Assembly: GCF_000092285.1 (NCBI RefSeq)
Contig: NC_014100.1
Location: 3,844,001-3,908,000, forward strand
Length of the DNA: 64,000 nucleotides
Reading direction: 5' to 3'
Source of the DNA: Caulobacter segnis ATCC 21756
Lineage (GTDB): Bacteria > Pseudomonadota > Alphaproteobacteria > Caulobacterales > Caulobacteraceae
Position 1 is the stretch's first letter. Each line of letters opens with the position of its first letter. The position numbers were made by a program, and so were the translations under genes. The notes beneath the pieces were generated by a model that saw nothing but the letters and a program-made list of their open reading frames with translations, did no database searches and was not told the origin of the DNA. This document shows, piece after piece, positions 18,270-28,026 of this stretch.

Positions 18270-18805
18270 TCGAACCGCGCGAAGACCTTGTGCGTAAAGG
18301 TCGCCAGGACGTTGTCGACCTGATCCCAGTAGACCGTGCGCCAGCCGATCTCGGTGTCGTGTCCGTTGTGATCGATCGGACCGGGGTACATGCCGCCATA
18401 GACGACGTCCACCAGACCGGCGTCGCCGGCCGAAAAGGTGATGTAGGGCAGCGGCTGGTCGGCCGGATGGTCTGGGCGCTTGATCTCCAAGCGATACTTC
18501 GACGCTTGGCCTTCGCCCGCCACCTCGAGCCGCGCTTCGAAACCGTGCGCGCCGGCCCGATCGACGACGTTGCGGAGCAGAGGCTCCAACTTCTCCTGCG
18601 CCACCTCGTCGAACCCGCGATGAGCGGCGGCGGGCCGCTGCTCGGGAGTCCCGCTGGCGCGCCCGGCCCCGCGTATTTCCCGGCCGGTCACCGTTCTGGA
18701 TGCTTTGGGCCACGAGACCCGAAATCCGAAAATCGACGCGATACAGATGACAACAAGCACGAAAGCCAGGATGCCTGGCCATCCGCCCAACGCTTCTAGG
18801 TACAT
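18266..18805 (-). CDS. Hypothetical single-pass membrane protein
   Basis: I start the gene at ATG 18805 (MYLEALGG), which has GGAGG six bases upstream. The 179-residue product has one N-terminal transmembrane helix (GWPGILAFVLVVICIASIFGF), a basic linker, and a soluble domain of about 110 residues (FEARLEVAGEGQASKYRLEIKRP onward) with alternating strands. I do not recognise the domain. It converges with the methyltransferase gene so that the stop codons overlap. Confidence 0.6.
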   Translation of the reverse strand: MYLEALGGWPGILAFVLVVICIASIFGFRVSWPKASRTVTGREIRGAGRASGTPEQRPAAAHRGFDEVAQEKLEPLLRNVVDRAGAHGFEARLEVAGEGQASKYRLEIKRPDHPADQPLPYITFSAGDAGLVDVVYGGMYPGPIDHNGHDTEIGWRTVYWDQVDNVLATFTHKVFARFD

Positions 18806-19082
18806 GGACGCCTCCGGCCTTCGGTAGGCCATCGGCGCCTCGCGGGGGCATTGTCCTGGATCAACCCGTGCGCCGCGTCGAAAGCGGCCCGGCGATCGTG
18901 CTCAAGGTTAATTCGAGGTCATGAAGGTCTTGTAAGTTGAGGCTCGAGGTGAGCGCCCGTAAACCCCGCCGCTCCGGCGCGTAACGCCGTTTTTTGAACA
19001 GCAATTGGCGAGCTCAGGCCGAGGTGCGCGACAGTCGTCGCGCGTCCATAGCCTCGCTGCGCCCAATCATTAGGGGTATATC

Positions 19083-19589
19083 GTGATCCATCATCTGTCC
19101 GTCAGCGCCGCCGATCCGAAAGGCGTGGCCGAGTTCTTCGCCGACATCATGGGCGGGACCGTCGTCGACTTCCCCCCCAATCCGGGGAGCTACATGGTGT
19201 TCAAGGCCGACGGCATGGGCACCGCCATCGAGATCTATCCGGCCGGCAGCGTCATGGTCCCGAACGGCGATCCCGGCGCGGTCTTCGAACGCCAGGCCGA
19301 AGGCGCCGACCGCCGCTCGCCCACCCATTTCGCGCTGAGCGTCTCGATCGCGCGGCAAGACGTGCTGGCCCGCGCCGCCGCTCTGGGCTGGCACGCCTAT
19401 GTCTGCGATCGCGGCGGCCATTTCCACGTGATCGAGGTGTGGGTGGAGAACGCCTGGCTGGTCGAGGTCCTGCCGCTGGACTTCGCCGCCGAATATCTGA
19501 GCTTCGCCAACGCGGTGACCGAGATGGCCGATCCGAACACGGCCCTCGACGCCCACCAGCCCCAGGCGCGCACGCTCGAGCACGCTTAA
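19083..19589 (+). CDS. VOC (glyoxalase/bleomycin-resistance) superfamily protein
   Basis: The 168-residue protein starts at GTG 19083. It shows a vicinal-oxygen-chelate layout: an N-terminal strand with a possible metal ligand (IHHLSVSAADPKGVAEFFADIMGG), a central HFALSVS segment with His, and a second half ending HFHVIEVWVENAWLVEVLPLD, which carries a late acidic residue. The family includes glyoxalases, dioxygenases and antibiotic-binding proteins, and the substrate cannot be inferred. The gene is monocistronic. The 277 bp upstream (18806-19082) contain nothing I can name. Confidence 0.6.
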   Translation: MIHHLSVSAADPKGVAEFFADIMGGTVVDFPPNPGSYMVFKADGMGTAIEIYPAGSVMVPNGDPGAVFERQAEGADRRSPTHFALSVSIARQDVLARAAALGWHAYVCDRGGHFHVIEVWVENAWLVEVLPLDFAAEYLSFANAVTEMADPNTALDAHQPQARTLEHA

Positions 19590-19684
19590 GGGCGAGCACG
19601 CTCAAGGGAGAGAGGGGCGGCGCTCCCCCACACCGCCGCCCCTCTTGCCGAGACCCTCCACATTACAGCGAGTTCACTTTTGCC

Positions 19685-19712
19685 GCTACAAATGTAGCGC
19701 TACGGATGTAGC
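19685..19712 (+). promoter_or_regulatory. Tandem BlaI/MecI-type operators
   Basis: Two 14-bp inverted repeats abut exactly: GCTACAAATGTAGC (19685-19698) and GCTACGGATGTAGC (19699-19712). The first contains TACA-N2-TGTA, the core recognised by BlaI/MecI/CopY repressors. The pair lies 24 bp upstream of the BlaI-type gene, so autorepression of the repressor-sensor operon is expected. Confidence 0.75.
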
Positions 19713-19735
19713 GAACCGGTTCTCGGAGGCCGCCC

Positions 19736-20127
19736 TTGATCGACTCCCTGCCACGACGCGAACGCGAGGTCTTCGAGACGCTGTGCCGGCTGGAGACCGG
19801 CGCCACCGCCGACGTCCGCGCCGCGCTCGCCGATCCCTTGAGCGACTCCGCCGTCCGCACCCTGCTCGTCCGCTTGGAGAGCAAGGGCCTGGTCGAGCGC
19901 TCGCCCGGCGCGCACGGTGTCGTCTACCGCCCCGCCCAGGCCACCCCGAGACCGTCGCGGTCGGGGCCCTGCGCAGGCTGATCGACACCTTCTTCGCCGG
20001 CTCGGCCGCCAGCGCCGCCAGCGCCCTGCTGGGCCTGGGCCAGAAGCTGACGCCGGAAGAAGCCGCCGCCCTCGAGGCGATGATCGACAAGGCCGTGATC
20101 CCCCGGGACGGAGAGGATAAGCAATGA
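19736..20127 (+). pseudogene. BlaI/MecI/CopY-family repressor (frameshifted as given)
   Basis: The winged-helix half is intact from TTG 19736 (GGAGG upstream): MIDSLPRREREVFETL, a recognition region SDSAVRTLLVRLESKGLVER and the wing (GAHGVVYRPAQ). At about 19941 one base is missing in the GGCCACCCC context, and the C-terminal dimerisation part continues in another frame (PETVAVGALRRLIDTFFAG, then a helix ending in AMIDKAVIPRDGEDKQ). Restoring one C gives 130 residues, the normal length. The final frame stops inside ATGA, overlapping the sensor gene start at 20124, as in bla/mec operons. This intact coupling argues for a sequence error. The repressor would bind the tandem operators upstream and be inactivated via the M56 sensor. 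Confidence 0.78.
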
Positions 20128-21857
20128 CCTGGACACTGCTGATCTCGCTGCTGGTCAAGTCCAGCCTGATCGCGGGCGCGGGCCTGGCCGCGTCTCGCCA
20201 CCTCACCCAGCGCCCGGTCGAGCGGGTCGACATTCTGCGCGGGACGGTATGCCTGCTGCTGGCCTTGCCGGTGATCATGAACGCCCTGCCGCCCATCGAG
20301 CTGGCGCTGCTGCCGCCGCTGACGGAAACGCCCACCCTCGCCGCGTCGGATATCGCCAGCATCACCCCGCCGCCGCCCACCGCGCGCTGGACCACGCCGG
20401 GCGCGATCCTGGGCGGTCTGTGGCTGCTGGGCGCGGCGCTGATCGGCGCGCGCCTGGCCCTGGGGCTTCGCACCCTGACGCGCTGGACGCGGAAGGCTTC
20501 GCCGGTCACCTGCCCCGCCTGGCTGGCGCCGATCGAGGACCTGCCGCCGGCGGATCGTCCCAACCTTGTCTGCAGCGACAAGGTCGCCGGTCCCCTGAGC
20601 TGGGGCGTCGCGCCGGGCGCCATCCTGGTCGACCCGGCCACCCTGGCCGAACGCAACACCGCCAGCGCGATCATGGCCCACGAGCTGGCGCACCTGCGTC
20701 GCCACGACTGGATCTTCCTGGTGATCTCGCGCGTGGTGCTGGCGATCTTCTGGTTCAATCCGCTGGTCTGGCGCCTGCACGCCGTCCTGCGCCAACGCTC
20801 CGAGGAAGCGGCCGACGCCGCCGCGCTGGGGACCGTCGATCGCGCGCTATACGCCCGCACGCTGGTCCGCCTGGCCGCCCACCCCACGTCCCTGCTCGCG
20901 CCGGCCGCCTCGCTGCCGATGGCCGCCGACGCCCGGACCCTGAAATCGAGGATCGCCAGCATCATGACCGACGCCCCCGCGCGCCGCCGCCCCCTGACCG
21001 TCGCGCTTTGCATCGGCACCATCGCGCTGGTCGCAGCCCCGCTGGCCGCCTTCGCCGTGACCCGGCAGCTCGCGCCGCCGATCCCGCCGGTCCCGCCCGC
21101 CGAGGTCGCGAGCGCGCCCCTGCCGCCCGCGCCGGCGGCCGAGCCCGCCGAAGCCGCGCCCGCCGCTCCGCCAGCGCCTGCCGCGCCTGCCGCGCCTCCG
21201 GCTCCAGCAGCTGACGCGGCTGACGCCTACGACATGGCTCAGGCGCGAGCCCAAGCCGCCTGGGACAGGGCGCAGGCGCGAGCCGAGGCGCGGACTCAGG
21301 CGGCCTTTGACAGAGGCCAGGCGCAAGACCAGGCGCGCGCTCAGGCCGCCTGGGACCGGGCGCAAGCCCAGGCGCAAGCCGAATGGGCCAGGGCCCAGGC
21401 GGACGCCGCCCGCGTAAACGCCGACGAGATCCGCCGCCAGGTCGAAGCCCATCGCGACGAGATCCAGGCCGCCGCGCAGGTAGCCGCCGCCCAGGCTCGC
21501 GCCCAGTCGCGCGTCTACGCCGAACAGGCGCGTCTCTCGGCCGAGGACGCCCGCCGCATCGGCGAGGAGGCCCGCAGGGCCGGCGAGCACGCCCGCGTCG
21601 TCGCGATGAAGCAGGCCAGGCTCGACATGGCCAAAGGCGCCGAGCAGATGCGGGCCGGCGCACGCCAGATGCGCGAGGAGGCCACGCGCCTGCGCGATCC
21701 GGCCTACCGCACCAAGCAGATCGCCGACAATCGCGCGCGCGGGCAGACCGTGACGGACGAGGAGCTGAAGGCCCTCTGCCGCAGCCTGCCGGGCAAGGCC
21801 GAAGACCTGGAACGCCGGGCGGATCAGCTTGAGGAACGCGCGCGCGAGGTGTCGTAA
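20124..21857 (+). CDS. BlaR1/MecR1-like M56 peptidase with long repeat-rich coiled coil
   Basis: The 577-residue protein has N-terminal membrane helices, a cytosolic M56 metalloprotease domain with the zinc motif HELAHLRRHD (His186, Glu187, His190) and a last membrane helix near residues 292-314. The remainder is periplasmic: a Pro/Ala-rich linker (PPIPPVPPAEV onward), three 15-residue tandem repeats (375-419) and a long charged coiled coil to the C-terminus. The penicillin-binding sensor domain of BlaR1/MecR1 is absent, so it probably senses something other than beta-lactams. By analogy the M56 domain triggers cleavage or release of the co-encoded BlaI-type repressor. It starts by ATGA overlap with the repressor gene. 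Confidence 0.82.
   Translation: MTWTLLISLLVKSSLIAGAGLAASRHLTQRPVERVDILRGTVCLLLALPVIMNALPPIELALLPPLTETPTLAASDIASITPPPPTARWTTPGAILGGLWLLGAALIGARLALGLRTLTRWTRKASPVTCPAWLAPIEDLPPADRPNLVCSDKVAGPLSWGVAPGAILVDPATLAERNTASAIMAHELAHLRRHDWIFLVISRVVLAIFWFNPLVWRLHAVLRQRSEEAADAAALGTVDRALYARTLVRLAAHPTSLLAPAASLPMAADARTLKSRIASIMTDAPARRRPLTVALCIGTIALVAAPLAAFAVTRQLAPPIPPVPPAEVASAPLPPAPAAEPAEAAPAAPPAPAAPAAPPAPAADAADAYDMAQARAQAAWDRAQARAEARTQAAFDRGQAQDQARAQAAWDRAQAQAQAEWARAQADAARVNADEIRRQVEAHRDEIQAAAQVAAAQARAQSRVYAEQARLSAEDARRIGEEARRAGEHARVVAMKQARLDMAKGAEQMRAGARQMREEATRLRDPAYRTKQIADNRARGQTVTDEELKALCRSLPGKAEDLERRADQLEERAREVS
21246..21380 (+). repeat. Three 45-bp tandem repeats encoding a 15-residue coiled-coil unit
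   Basis: Units at 21246-21290, 21291-21335 and 21336-21380 encode RAQAAWDRAQARAEA, RTQAAFDRGQAQDQA and RAQAAWDRAQAQAQA. They lie in the periplasmic part of the M56 sensor. The in-frame 45-bp period could change copy number between strains. Confidence 0.8.
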
Positions 21858-21901
21858 GTGATCCTTCTCCCCTTGCGGGAGAAGGCTTCAAACGTCCAAA
21901 C

Positions 21902-21931
21902 AAAAACGCCCCGGTCCTGCGACCGGGGCGT
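21902..21931 (-). terminator. Rho-independent terminator of rpoD
   Basis: A perfect 11-bp stem (ACGCCCCGGTC at 21906-21916 with GACCGGGGCGT at 21921-21931) has a CTGC loop. Read on the minus strand it is followed by TTTTTG. It sits about 25 bp past the rpoD stop. Confidence 0.85.
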
Positions 21932-21955
21932 CTTCATTTGAGCTGAGCCTGTACC

Positions 21956-23914
<1,959 letters not shown>

Positions 23915-24357
23915 CAAGCTCTCCGCAATCGACGTCGCCTCGGTCCTGCAAGACGCGCGCCGAAAAAATCCTTATCGAAAAGGCTTGCCGGCCTCGTCCG
24001 CGCCTTTGATCAGCGCTTACCCAGGGATCACGTTCCCGTCAGGAGGCCAGTCCGCGCTCGTTCGCCATGTCAGAACGCTCCGCGAGAGACCCGTCGGAGG
24101 ACACAGAGGCGATAAGCGCGATCTGGCGCGTCTCCCGTAGGGGTCAGCGACCGCTGGGGACTCGGGACGGCGGCGAGGGTGACATCCTGTTTCGATAAGG
24201 GCGCGCGCTACGGCGGCCCGAGCGATGTCAATCAGCTGCGTGGCAAATCCTTGAGTCGGCATGTGGCTTTGGGAGGGCTCTGTGTCAAGATGGGAAGACG
24301 CCGGACCGCAAAGATTTGCAAGCCAGAGCAAGACGCCCGCCCGCCTCCGCGGAGCGC
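23915..24357. other. 443-bp intergenic region between rpoD and the HWE kinase gene
   Basis: This should hold the rpoD promoter(s), reading leftward, but I cannot point to a confident -35/-10 pair. A GGAAC followed by CGCT 16 bp later on the minus strand (about 24036-24015) is only a weak sigma-T resemblance. Short open frames here (for example 24017-24361 on the minus strand) have no coding support. I see no hairpin or repeat. Confidence 0.5.
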
Positions 24358-25746
24358 TCACGCGATCCGCACCGGCAGCCTCGCCTCGACGCCTGGCGGC
24401 AGGAAGACCAGCTCAGGCTTGCCGCCCAGGTCTCCGACGAGGCCGCGCTCCAGCAGCCGCGCGCCAAAGCCGCGATGCGTCGGCGCGACGACCTCCGGCC
24501 CGCCCCACTCCCGCCAGCGCACCATCGCGTGCTTGTCGCTCTCCAACGCCCACTCGACGCTCACCCGACCGCCGGGCGACGATAGCGCGCCGTACTTGGC
24601 CGCGTTCGTGCCCAGTTCGTGCGCGGCGAGCGCCAGGGCCAGGGCCGCGCCGGGCTCGACGCGCAACGAGGGGCCCTTGATCGAGATGCGGTCCGGGTCC
24701 TGATCGTCGGCGAAGGGGCGCAGGGCCTCGCGCAGGATGTCGTCGATGACCGCGCCCGACCAGCTCTCGCTGGTCAGCACGTTGTGGGCGGCCGACATCG
24801 CCATCAGACGCTCGATGAACTGGTCCCGCGCCCGCGGCGCCACATCGTCCGAGCGCAGGGTTTGGCGGGCGATCGACTGGATCGAGGACAGGGTGTTCTT
24901 CACCCGGTGGTTCAGCTCGTTGATCAGCAACTGCTGGTGAACCTGGGCGGTCTTGATCTCCGTGTGGTCCATCGCCATCCCAACATAGCCAAGGAACGCG
25001 CCGCTGGCGTCGATGCGCGGCTTGGCGTTGACCAGCATCCAGCGCCATCCTTCGGGATGACGCCGGAAGCGCGCCTCGAAACTGTAGGGATCGGGCCCGG
25101 CCCGCGCCGCCTCGCGACGCACCAGGATTTCGGCGAGGTCATCGGGATGGATCAGAGCGATCCAGGCGTGGCCCATCAGGTCATCGCGACCAACATTGGC
25201 CAGCTCGGCGAAGGCGGCGTTGACGAACTCGACCTCGCCGGAGGGCTCGGTTATCCAGATCGGCGCTGGCGCGGCGTCCGCGAGGATGCGGAACAAGGCC
25301 TCGCTCTCGCGCAGCTTGTCGGCGGCCGCCTTCTGCTCGGTGATGTCGGTGTGAACGCCGACCCACTCGCGGATTTCGCCGGTCTCCTCGAACAGCGGCA
25401 CGGCCCGGATGCGGAAGTCGCGCCAGACGCCGTCACGCCGCCGCACGCGATGCTCGAACTCGAAGGTCCGCTTCTCGGCGACCGCCGCCAGCCACGCCTT
25501 GACGGTCGGTTCGATGTCGTCGGGATGCACCGCCTTGGTCCAGCCAAAGCCCTGATAGTCCGCTCGCTCCTGGCCTGTCAGCGCGCCCCAGGCCGGCTGC
25601 TCGCCTTCCATCTGGCCCTTGGCGTTGTTGGTCCACAGCACGCCCTGGACCGCGTCAACCGCCGCGCGCAGGCGCGCCTCGCTAGCGAGCACGCGAGTCA
25701 TCGCGTCGGTGGTCGGGATAGGCCGCGGTCTTTCGGGGTCCGACAA
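24358..25746 (-). CDS. PAS-PAS HWE-family sensor histidine kinase
   Basis: The 462-residue protein is soluble. It has two PAS domains (about residues 20-145 and 150-265; the first ends WVGVHTDITEQK) and an HWE-type kinase core with the phospho-acceptor His280 in INELNHRVKNTLSSIQ. The ATPase domain carries HELGTNAAKYGAL and the diagnostic W-x-E of this family (VRWREWGG). HWE kinases signal through response regulators, and in alphaproteobacteria several feed the general stress response or light sensing. No response regulator is adjacent. The TTG start at 25746 has GAGG five bases upstream and gives a compact N-terminus; ATG 25701 is an alternative. It lies between dnaG and rpoD on the same strand. 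Confidence 0.85.
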   Translation of the reverse strand: MSDPERPRPIPTTDAMTRVLASEARLRAAVDAVQGVLWTNNAKGQMEGEQPAWGALTGQERADYQGFGWTKAVHPDDIEPTVKAWLAAVAEKRTFEFEHRVRRRDGVWRDFRIRAVPLFEETGEIREWVGVHTDITEQKAAADKLRESEALFRILADAAPAPIWITEPSGEVEFVNAAFAELANVGRDDLMGHAWIALIHPDDLAEILVRREAARAGPDPYSFEARFRRHPEGWRWMLVNAKPRIDASGAFLGYVGMAMDHTEIKTAQVHQQLLINELNHRVKNTLSSIQSIARQTLRSDDVAPRARDQFIERLMAMSAAHNVLTSESWSGAVIDDILREALRPFADDQDPDRISIKGPSLRVEPGAALALALAAHELGTNAAKYGALSSPGGRVSVEWALESDKHAMVRWREWGGPEVVAPTHRGFGARLLERGLVGDLGGKPELVFLPPGVEARLPVRIA

Positions 25747-25866
25747 TCTGGCCTCGCAATGGCTTCCGGCGCGTGGCGGGGAGTTGGCGGTCCAGGCCCG
25801 ACGCGCCTGTCCACCACACAACTCCCACGCTGGAAAGGCAACCGTGAAGGTTGAGGCGCCTTAACT

Positions 25867-27795
25867 CTAGTGCAGCACCTGCGCCACCAGGCTGGGATCG
25901 GTCCAGCCGCCGCTGTCGATCAGTCGCTTGACCGCGTCGCGCTCGGTCTTCAGCCGGAACAGGGTGTGGGAGTCGCCTTCGTGGGCCAGGTCGGCCTTGG
26001 CCTCGTCGACCGCCCGCTCCAGCGCCGTCAGCCGGATCAGGAGATCGAAGGCCTGAGACCACAGCCCTCGAATCGCGTCCTCGGGGCTCTGGGCGGCGCT
26101 CTGGGCGGCGTCCAGCGCCTTCACGTGCGCGGCTGAGCGCTCCAGCGCCGCAAGGGTCGCGTCGTCATAGCCGGCCGTGGCCAGACGCCCACGCACCATG
26201 CCCGCCTCGACATGGTCGGCGTCCATGCGCAGGTTCACCAACTCCTGGGCGATGGCGTCCAGCCGCTGGTCTCCGAAGCCCTGGTTCATCAGCACCTCGA
26301 TCCGGTCGTCGACGACCTTGGGATCGCGGATGGCGGCGATCAGCAGGGCGGCCGAGAACGGGCGCGGGGCCTGCTGCAGGGCCGCCGCCGCCTGACGCCC
26401 CTCGGCGGTGGAGCCTTCCAGCCGCCCTTTGCCGCCGCGCCGAGGCGTGTTGTCCCAGCGCTGGCGCGACAGCGCGCGTCCCGCGTCGCTGGCGTCGGCC
26501 TTGACCCGCCGGGCCGCCCGCATCTCGTCCAGGCGGTCGAGCAGTTCTTCCTTGTAGGCGTGGGCCAGGTCCTTGTCGGCGATGGTCGCGGCCAGGGTGC
26601 GCAGGCGAACCTTGAGGTTCGTGCGCTGTTCGGGCGTATCGAAGGGCTCAAGCTCGCGCTCACGCTCGAACAGAGCCTCGACGAACGGCTTGGTGTTCGA
26701 GATCTGCGCCTTCAGCGCCGCCGGTCCCTGCTCGCGCAGCACGTCGTCCGGGTCCTTGCCGCCCACGGGCATCGAGAACAGGAACGAGCGGCCGGGCTTC
26801 AGCAGCGGCAGGGCGCGGTCGATGGCGCGGTCCGCGGCGCGGCGGCCGGCCTTGTCGCCGTCGAAGCATAGGGTCGGGGTCGGATGCAGGCGCCAAAGGC
26901 CCTCCATCTGCTCCTCGGTCAGGGCCGTGCCCATGGCCGCCACGGCCGGGATCCCGGCGCGCTGGCAGGCGATGACGTCCATATAGCCCTCGACCACCAC
27001 CATCGGCGGCTTCTCGCCCCCGCTCTGGCCGGCGTGCAGGATCTTGCGGGCCTCGAACAGGCCGTACAGCACCCGCCCCTTGTGGAAGAGACTGGTCTCG
27101 GGGCCGTTCAGATACTTGGCGCGGGCGGCGGGATCCATGGCCCGGCCGCCGAACGACACGACCTTCCCCCGGCTGTCGGCGATCGGGAAGATGATCCGGT
27201 CGCGGAAGCGGTCATAGGGCTGGCCGCCGTCCTCGGGCGCGATCAGCACGCCGGCGTCCACGAGGTCGCCCGGCTTGGCGCCCTTGGCGATCAGGTAGTC
27301 CTTGAGGCCCGTGCGATTGTTGGGCGCGAAGCCGATGCGGAAGCGGCTCCACTCGCTCTCGGGAAGGCCGCGCTTTTCGAGGTAGGCGCGGGCGGCCTGG
27401 CCGACCGGGCGACGCAGCTCGCTCTCGAACCAGGCGGCCGCCAGCTCCATCCAGTCGCCCAGGGACGAGCGCTTCTGCTCCTCGCGCGCGGCGCGGGGGT
27501 CGACCTCCGGCAGGCTCATGCCGGCCTCGGCCGCCAGGCGCTCGACCGCCTCGGCGAAGGTCAGCCGCTCGGTCTCCTGCAGGAAGCTGATGATGTCGCC
27601 GTGCTTGCCGCTGGAGAAGCAGTGATAGAAGCCCTTCTCGTCGTTGACGAAGAACGAGGGGCTCTTCTCCTTCGTGAACGGCGACAGCCCCGCATACTCG
27701 CGCCCCTGCCGCCGCAGCTTCACCGTCTTGCCGACGACGTCGGACGGGCGAAGGCGGGACTTCAGTTCTTCGAGGAAACGGTCGTCGAAACGCAT
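25867..27795 (-). CDS. dnaG: DNA primase DnaG
   Basis: The 642-residue protein starts MRFDDRFLEELKSRL. It has the N-terminal CHC2-type domain, the RNA-polymerase/TOPRIM core (VVVEGYMDVIACQRAGI and CFDGDKAGRRAADRA, with the acidic catalytic residues) and a C-terminal helicase-binding region. It makes RNA primers at the replication fork with DnaB. In the zinc-binding region three of the four canonical ligands are replaced: the CPFH motif reads SPFT (38-41) and HCFGC reads HCFSS (58-62), leaving only Cys59. The fold-defining surroundings (EKSPSFFVNDEKGFYHCF) are intact, so the domain probably folds without zinc. Confidence 0.97.
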   Translation of the reverse strand: MRFDDRFLEELKSRLRPSDVVGKTVKLRRQGREYAGLSPFTKEKSPSFFVNDEKGFYHCFSSGKHGDIISFLQETERLTFAEAVERLAAEAGMSLPEVDPRAAREEQKRSSLGDWMELAAAWFESELRRPVGQAARAYLEKRGLPESEWSRFRIGFAPNNRTGLKDYLIAKGAKPGDLVDAGVLIAPEDGGQPYDRFRDRIIFPIADSRGKVVSFGGRAMDPAARAKYLNGPETSLFHKGRVLYGLFEARKILHAGQSGGEKPPMVVVEGYMDVIACQRAGIPAVAAMGTALTEEQMEGLWRLHPTPTLCFDGDKAGRRAADRAIDRALPLLKPGRSFLFSMPVGGKDPDDVLREQGPAALKAQISNTKPFVEALFERERELEPFDTPEQRTNLKVRLRTLAATIADKDLAHAYKEELLDRLDEMRAARRVKADASDAGRALSRQRWDNTPRRGGKGRLEGSTAEGRQAAAALQQAPRPFSAALLIAAIRDPKVVDDRIEVLMNQGFGDQRLDAIAQELVNLRMDADHVEAGMVRGRLATAGYDDATLAALERSAAHVKALDAAQSAAQSPEDAIRGLWSQAFDLLIRLTALERAVDEAKADLAHEGDSHTLFRLKTERDAVKRLIDSGGWTDPSLVAQVLH

Positions 27796-27942
27796 TGAGG
27801 GTGAGCGGTACTTCGCGGGCTTGAACCCTACACCTTATCTGGCGAGCCGCTTCGCCAGAACCGGACGTGGCGGCCTCGTCCCAAGCCATACGCCGAGTCC
27901 CTCACAGGTTACCCACAGATTCACCGATCAAGCGCGGCATTA

Positions 27943-27968
27943 GGAACAGCCGTTCGCGCCCGTCCGTT
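27943..27968 (+). promoter_or_regulatory. Sigma-T (EcfG) stress promoter
   Basis: GGAAC (27943-27947), a 17-bp spacer and CGTT (27965-27968) match the alphaproteobacterial general-stress consensus exactly. The promoter ends 58 bp upstream of the BON-domain gene and points toward it. Confidence 0.72.
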
Positions 27969-28026
27969 TCCGTCACAGAGCGCCTCGACGCGCCCTTTCC
28001 CCCTCTGAACGTCACGGAGCAGACCC

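Noticed and set aside
19692..19705. AGCGCT dyad resembling the XylR operator
   Set aside because: It arises at the junction of the two abutting BlaI-type operators, lacks the XylR flanks, and is next to a non-sugar gene.
24017..24361. Minus-strand open frame of 114 codons between the kinase and rpoD
   Set aside because: No ribosome-binding site, no domain and an irregular composition; it most likely covers the rpoD upstream region.
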